This document shows, piece after piece, positions 6,901 to 9,802 of a stretch of DNA of 9,802 bases. This DNA comes from Flavobacteriales bacterium (GTDB lineage Bacteria > Bacteroidota > Bacteroidia > Flavobacteriales_D > Parvicellaceae), in the NCBI GenBank assembly GCA_015488785.1, contig WFNC01000177.1, positions 1 to 9,802 on the forward strand. Direction: 5' to 3'. The position numbers and the translations under genes were made by a program. The notes under the pieces were generated by a model. That model was not told the origin of the DNA. It made no database searches and saw nothing but the letters and a program-made list of their open reading frames with translations. The first letter of the stretch is position 1; every line of letters starts with the position of its first letter.

Positions 6901-9476
6901 TAACCGTAAATTTACCAGAAGGTAAGCAAGGTAGAGCATTGGTTAGCTTAGAAACAGGATCAAAAGTCTTGAGTACGCGTTGGGTAGAAGTTAAAGACAA
7001 TAATCAATTTACATTTGAAACTACACCAGAAATGTCTCCAAATGTATTTGTTAATATTTCATTTATTCAACCGCACAATCAAACCGCCAATAATTTACCA
7101 ATTCGTTTATATGGAATTCAGTCTATCGAAGTTGAAGACGAAAACACGCACCTTACTCCAGTTATAGCAATGCCAAAAGTTCTTGTTCCTGAAGGAGATG
7201 TAGAAATAAAAGTAAGTGAAAAAAATGGAAAAAACATGACTTTTACTGTTGCTGTTGTAGAAGACGGGTTATTGGATTTAACTCGTTTTAAAACACCAAA
7301 TCCATGGCGATATTTTTATGCTAAAGAAGCTTTAAGTATTAAAACATGGGATATGTACAAATATGTAATCGGAGCATTTACAGGAGAAATGTCTGGATTA
7401 CTTGCGCTAGGTGGTGATGAATTTTTAAATAATAAGGAAAATAAAAAAGCCAACCGTTTTAAACCAGTTGTTAAATACTTTGGTCCTTTTGAATTAGATG
7501 GAGGCGATACTAAGACAATTAAATTTAAAATGCCAAACTATGTCGGTTCAGTTCGAACAATGGTTGTTGCAGGACAAGACGGCGCCTATGGAAGTGCAGA
7601 AGAAACGACTCCTGTAAATAAACCGCTTATGGTTTTAGCTACATTGCCAAGAGTTTTAGGACCAACAGAAAAAGTTAAACTACCTGTAACCGTTTTTGCA
7701 ATGGATAAAAAGGTAAAAAATGTAACCGTTAAACTAGAAACAAATAACTTGTTGAAAGTTGTAGGAAATAGTACAAAAACGGTTCATTTTAACGAAATAG
7801 GAGATCAAGTTGTCTATTTTGATATTGATGTTATTAACGCGATAGGATTTGCCAAAGCAAAAGTTACCGTTTCTGGAGCAGGAGAAAAAGCAACGCACGA
7901 AATAGAATTGAATGTTCGTATTCCTAATCCATCAACCAATAAAGTTACTGATGGAATCGTATTAAAAGGAGAAACATGGAAAGAGTCTTACGAACCATTT
8001 GGTGTAAAAGGTACACGAGAAGGCGTAGTCGAAATATCTTCAATTCCAGCTTTAGGATTAGAAAATAGATTGCAATACCTAATCAGGTATCCACACGGTT
8101 GTATCGAACAAACAACTTCTTCTGTTTTCCCACAATTAAATTTACCTAATTTAATCGCTTTAACCAGTTCTGAAAAAGAACAGATCGAACAGAATATCAA
8201 CGATGGAATTAATCGAATTAAAAAATTCCAGACTCCAAGAGGAGGTTTAGGCTATTGGATAGGAGAAGATGGTGAGAATGATTGGGGAACAAATTATGCT
8301 GGTCATTTTATGATTGAAGCAAAGAACAAAGGGTATAAACTTCCAAATGGATTTTTAAATAATTGGATTGAATTTCAAACGAAAAAAGCCAATCAATGGA
8401 CGCCGACAAACAGTCGATATTACCGCTATTCACATAGAGACGGAGAGTTGATACAAGCTTACCGTTTATATACTTTAGCACTGGCAAAAAAACCTGTTTT
8501 GGGCGCAATGAATAGAATGAGAGAAATGAATGGATTAAGTTCAATCGCTCAATGGAGATTAGCAGCAGCTTATTACCTCGCAGGAAAACCAGAAATAGCC
8601 AATACAATTGTCGCAGAACTAAACCAAACTGTAAAAACTTACAGCAGGTATTCTTATTCTTATGGTAGTCAAGAAAGGGATCAAGCGATGATTATGGAAA
8701 CAATGATTTTGATGAAAGATCAAACTTCTGCCTTTATTATATTGAAAGAATTAGCTCAAAAAATGACCTCAAACCGATGGATGAGTACGCAAACAACAGC
8801 TTATTGTTTACTTGCCGCAGGAAAATTTGTTGGAACAAAAAACACAGGAGAAACCTCTTCTTATCAAATCAATATAAATGGAAAAGCAAAAAACGTTACA
8901 ATTAATGAAAAACCGATTGTCAAACATACCATTGAAGTTGATGGATTAAGCACGGGAAATATTAGTGTAAAAAATACAGGAGGCAAACCTTTATTTATAA
9001 ACATTACTTTAACTGGAACTTCAACAATTGGAAATGAAGTAAAAACGCAAAGTAATTTAGCAATGGATATTAAATATTTGGATCTTGACGGAAATATTAT
9101 TAACCCCGCCAACATTAAACAAGGGACAGATTTCATGGCTGAAATTACAATAAAGCATCCAGGGGTTAGAGGAGATTATAAAGATTTAGCTATCGACCAA
9201 ATTTTCCCATCAGGTTGGGAAATAAGAAATACAAGAATGGACGAAATACAAAGTTCAGCATTGAAAGACAAACCTCGTTATCAAGACATTAGAGATGATC
9301 GTGTTTATTCCTATTTTAAAGTCGATAAGTATCAGAAAAGAATTTTTAGAGTATTGTTGAATGCCACCTATCAAGGACGGTTTTATTTACCAGGTGTGAA
9401 ATGTGAAGCAATGTACGACGCTACAATACAAGCGGTAGAACCAGGGCAATGGATTGAAGTTGTGGGAGAAAAATAA
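3909..9476 (+). CDS. Bacterial alpha-2-macroglobulin with thioester, membrane-anchored
   Basis: Seen: 1855 residues. Residues 6-24 form a hydrophobic segment after a KK pair with no lipobox and no good signal-peptidase site, so it looks like an uncleaved inner-membrane anchor with the rest periplasmic. Domains in order: N-terminal Ig/MG-like region (about 35-340); a loop rich in Tyr and Asp between Cys451 and Cys500; the MG2 (A2M_N) hallmark ERGVWRPGD at 625-633; a Trp-rich motif RWSWWWER at 894-901; bait-region-type domain (about 980-1130); A2M domain (about 1185-1270); thioester domain with GCIEQ at 1397-1401 (Cys1398, Gln1401) and an alpha-helical barrel to about 1640; C-terminal MG10-like domain with IRDDRVYSYF and a final GVKCEAMYD. 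Known: such proteins (YfhM type) trap proteases that cleave the bait region, then bind them through the Cys-Gln thioester. It is somewhat longer than E. coli YfhM (about 1650), as is usual in Bacteroidota. It has its own promoter core. The usual partner gene pbpC is not directly downstream. Confidence 0.95.
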   Translation: MTKKNILFSIGGLIAVVALFFTLTKSEKTNSEINPEFTGYITAFTSGIISKESKIKVRLRDEISEAIKKDLKAEDLFDFSPNIEGTIYWKDNQTVVFKPLEKLPSNQKYTTEFHLSELMEMPKGLEVLEFQFQTMEQGVSVLFDGMEAYDDSELQWQKIKGSLSTADVENSEKIEDIFNALQKGKSLNVSWEHSSDNRNHTFIVDSIARTKEKGEVVFEWNSKEIGANNNDDMSIEIPALGDFKVMNIRVLQQPNQYISIRFSDPLKKNQDLEGLIYLEYEEELRLEINRNEIKAFPSKRISGYTTLFVTDGIKNTLGYKISESFRQKVSFFNTKPAVEIIGKGVILPSTNGLIFPFKAVNLSAVNVKIIKVYEDNIVQFFQVNQFDGTEELKRVGRIVYKKEVELKSDKPIDYGNWNTFSLDLSKIIEVDPGALYRVSISFDKKHSLYPCGEDELTDDFEHEDDSEEASYDQPSSYYYYDDYYYDYDENYVWEERENPCKASYYIRNDKNITRNIFASDLGIIAKGGTSNTITVAITDLKTTESLSGVEIKLYNYQQQVIATGTTDSDGFATIKVGKKPFLLIASQGKQKGYLRLDDEEALSTSMFDVNGQALEDGVKGIIYGERGVWRPGDSLFLAFMLEDKNNAIPENHPVVLELFTPENQMYSRKIKTKSVNGLYDFKMKTSDDAPTGTWLAKVKVGGSSFTKSIRIETVKPNRLKIALNFDSEILRSDIKTGELEVKWLHGAIAKGLKADIDMTLAKGTTSFKGYENFSFDDPSKDFESEEETIFDGSLNQEGKATFRPKIKVSKNAPGMLKAQFKTRVFEEGGDFSIDRYVMKYSPYKGYTGLKVPEGKGWNGALFSNENNLITIATVDEEGNSVDRNNVKIEVYDIRWSWWWERSENTDLARFVRNESKNKVLTDFVNTKNGKIIYELNIGDEYWGRRFIRVTDPQTGHSTGKVVYFSYKGWWDNSSEGSGGAEMLNFTTDKKTYNVGEQVTVNLPEGKQGRALVSLETGSKVLSTRWVEVKDNNQFTFETTPEMSPNVFVNISFIQPHNQTANNLPIRLYGIQSIEVEDENTHLTPVIAMPKVLVPEGDVEIKVSEKNGKNMTFTVAVVEDGLLDLTRFKTPNPWRYFYAKEALSIKTWDMYKYVIGAFTGEMSGLLALGGDEFLNNKENKKANRFKPVVKYFGPFELDGGDTKTIKFKMPNYVGSVRTMVVAGQDGAYGSAEETTPVNKPLMVLATLPRVLGPTEKVKLPVTVFAMDKKVKNVTVKLETNNLLKVVGNSTKTVHFNEIGDQVVYFDIDVINAIGFAKAKVTVSGAGEKATHEIELNVRIPNPSTNKVTDGIVLKGETWKESYEPFGVKGTREGVVEISSIPALGLENRLQYLIRYPHGCIEQTTSSVFPQLNLPNLIALTSSEKEQIEQNINDGINRIKKFQTPRGGLGYWIGEDGENDWGTNYAGHFMIEAKNKGYKLPNGFLNNWIEFQTKKANQWTPTNSRYYRYSHRDGELIQAYRLYTLALAKKPVLGAMNRMREMNGLSSIAQWRLAAAYYLAGKPEIANTIVAELNQTVKTYSRYSYSYGSQERDQAMIMETMILMKDQTSAFIILKELAQKMTSNRWMSTQTTAYCLLAAGKFVGTKNTGETSSYQININGKAKNVTINEKPIVKHTIEVDGLSTGNISVKNTGGKPLFINITLTGTSTIGNEVKTQSNLAMDIKYLDLDGNIINPANIKQGTDFMAEITIKHPGVRGDYKDLAIDQIFPSGWEIRNTRMDEIQSSALKDKPRYQDIRDDRVYSYFKVDKYQKRIFRVLLNATYQGRFYLPGVKCEAMYDATIQAVEPGQWIEVVGEK

Positions 9477-9500
9477 CAAATCACCTTTGGTGGAAAACAT

Positions 9501-9528
9501 GAATTGAGAATGAGGAATTAAGAATGCT
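9501..9528 (+). repeat. Degenerate tandem heptamer repeat, four units
   Basis: Four consecutive 7-base units: GAATTGA, GAATGAG, GAATTAA, GAATGCT. All start with GAAT and approximate GAATTRA. Short intergenic arrays of this kind (GAATTAA-like heptamers) are seen in some Bacteroidota genomes; here only a worn remnant is present. Confidence 0.6.
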
Positions 9529-9676
9529 TATTTTTTTATGATGAAAGCTTTGGAGTGATAGTAATAAAGTCATTTTAGTTCATAAAAAGGAAAGAGGGAT
9601 TCTAAAAAAAGGAGAAAAGCTAATAAGTCTGAATATCTTTCCTCTTATCGAAAATGAAACTGCTATTATTAAATAC

Positions 9677-9684
9677 TATATTTG
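9677..9684 (+). promoter_or_regulatory. Promoter -7 element for the downstream gene
   Basis: TATATTTG again matches TAnnTTTG exactly and lies in the same 12-base context (ACTATATTTGTT, 9675-9686) as the macroglobulin promoter. It precedes the open frame at 9735 by 50 bases. No clear -33 TTG is seen. Confidence 0.6.
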
Positions 9685-9734
9685 TTGAATATTAATTTAT
9701 AAGGATAACTTCTTAGCACTCAAAATTACAAAAA

Positions 9735-9802
9735 ATGATAAAACTTCAAAATATAAATTTTCCGAAAGATTGCGATGTAATTAAACACGTATTCTATAAT
9801 TA
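9735..9802 (+). CDS. Possible start of a gene cut by the window end
   Basis: An ATG at 9735 opens a frame of 22 codons that stays open to the last base. The encoded start, MIKLQNINFPKDCDV and onward, shows no signal peptide or membrane segment, so the product would be cytoplasmic. A Bacteroidota-type promoter core (9677-9684) sits about 50 bases upstream in the right orientation, and the sequence just before the ATG is A-rich as for the other genes here. The length is far too short to identify a family. It does not resemble the N-terminus of penicillin-binding protein 1C, the usual neighbour of bacterial alpha-2-macroglobulins, which would begin with a membrane anchor. A chance open frame is possible. 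Confidence 0.4.
   Translation, partial: MIKLQNINFPKDCDVIKHVFYN

Larger units (their letters stand above)
9477..9734. other. Intergenic region without a convincing gene
   Basis: Every ATG frame I followed on the + strand closes within a few codons, and no reverse frame of note is seen. The region holds a CACC-TTT-GGTG mini-hairpin (9482-9492) without a T-run, a degenerate heptamer repeat (9501-9528), a T7 run (9531-9537) and a promoter core near its end. No convincing terminator for the macroglobulin gene is visible. Confidence 0.7.

Noticed and set aside
8308..8607. 99-codon reverse-strand open frame, and a similar one at 8864-9136
   Set aside because: Both lie wholly inside well-conserved domains of the macroglobulin gene, with no promoter or leader of their own and no recognisable protein features.
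9482..9492. CACC-TTT-GGTG hairpin as terminator of the macroglobulin gene
   Set aside because: The stem is only four pairs and is followed by GAAAAC, not a T-run.
9519..9537. TAAG-AATG-CTTA hairpin followed by seven T as a terminator
   Set aside because: The stem is four base pairs with a single G-C pair, too weak to call; the T-run may be chance in such AT-rich DNA.
9589..9646. Inverted match between GGAAAGAGG and CTTTCCTCTT segments
   Set aside because: The complementary blocks overlap in the wrong order to give a continuous stem and are simple purine/pyrimidine runs.

Overview
The window is AT-rich, with lysine- and asparagine-rich proteins, A-rich leaders without Shine-Dalgarno sequences, promoter cores of the form TAnnTTTG, and predicted signal-peptide cleavage sites followed by glutamine. 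Together these point to a member of the Bacteroidota, most likely the Flavobacteriia or a close relative. All genes read on the + strand and all recognisable products are exported or membrane-anchored envelope proteins.

Layout: bases 1-62 are a short leader. Bases 63-2105 encode a secreted M48-type zinc metalloprotease with an intact HELVH...EYEAD zinc site and a long C-terminal extension. After only 13 bases, 2119-3744 encodes a secreted protein of unknown function with propeller-like beta repeats. The two genes probably form one transcription unit, which ends at a strong hairpin terminator (3785-3818). A new promoter core (3882-3889) then precedes 3909-9476, a 1855-residue bacterial alpha-2-macroglobulin with an intact thioester motif (CIEQ) and an N-terminal membrane anchor instead of a lipobox. 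Bases 9477-9734 are non-coding, with a degenerate heptamer repeat and a second promoter core nearly identical to the first. An open frame from 9735 runs off the window end and may be the start of another gene.

How the parts may work together: the M48 protease is probably a periplasmic quality-control enzyme of the BepA/LoiP type. The alpha-2-macroglobulin is a periplasmic trap that binds attacking proteases through its thioester. The neighbourhood therefore reads as envelope protein quality control and defence. The terminator and separate promoter show that protease and inhibitor are not obligatorily co-transcribed, so a functional link is an inference from proximity only. The 541-residue protein is the best candidate partner or substrate of the protease.

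I did not find a clear new multi-gene system, mobile element, CRISPR array, tRNA or rRNA. The most interesting points are the uncharacterised protein tightly linked to the protease, the protease's unassigned C-terminal domain, the cysteine-bracketed Tyr/Asp-rich loop in the macroglobulin, and its unusual anchoring.
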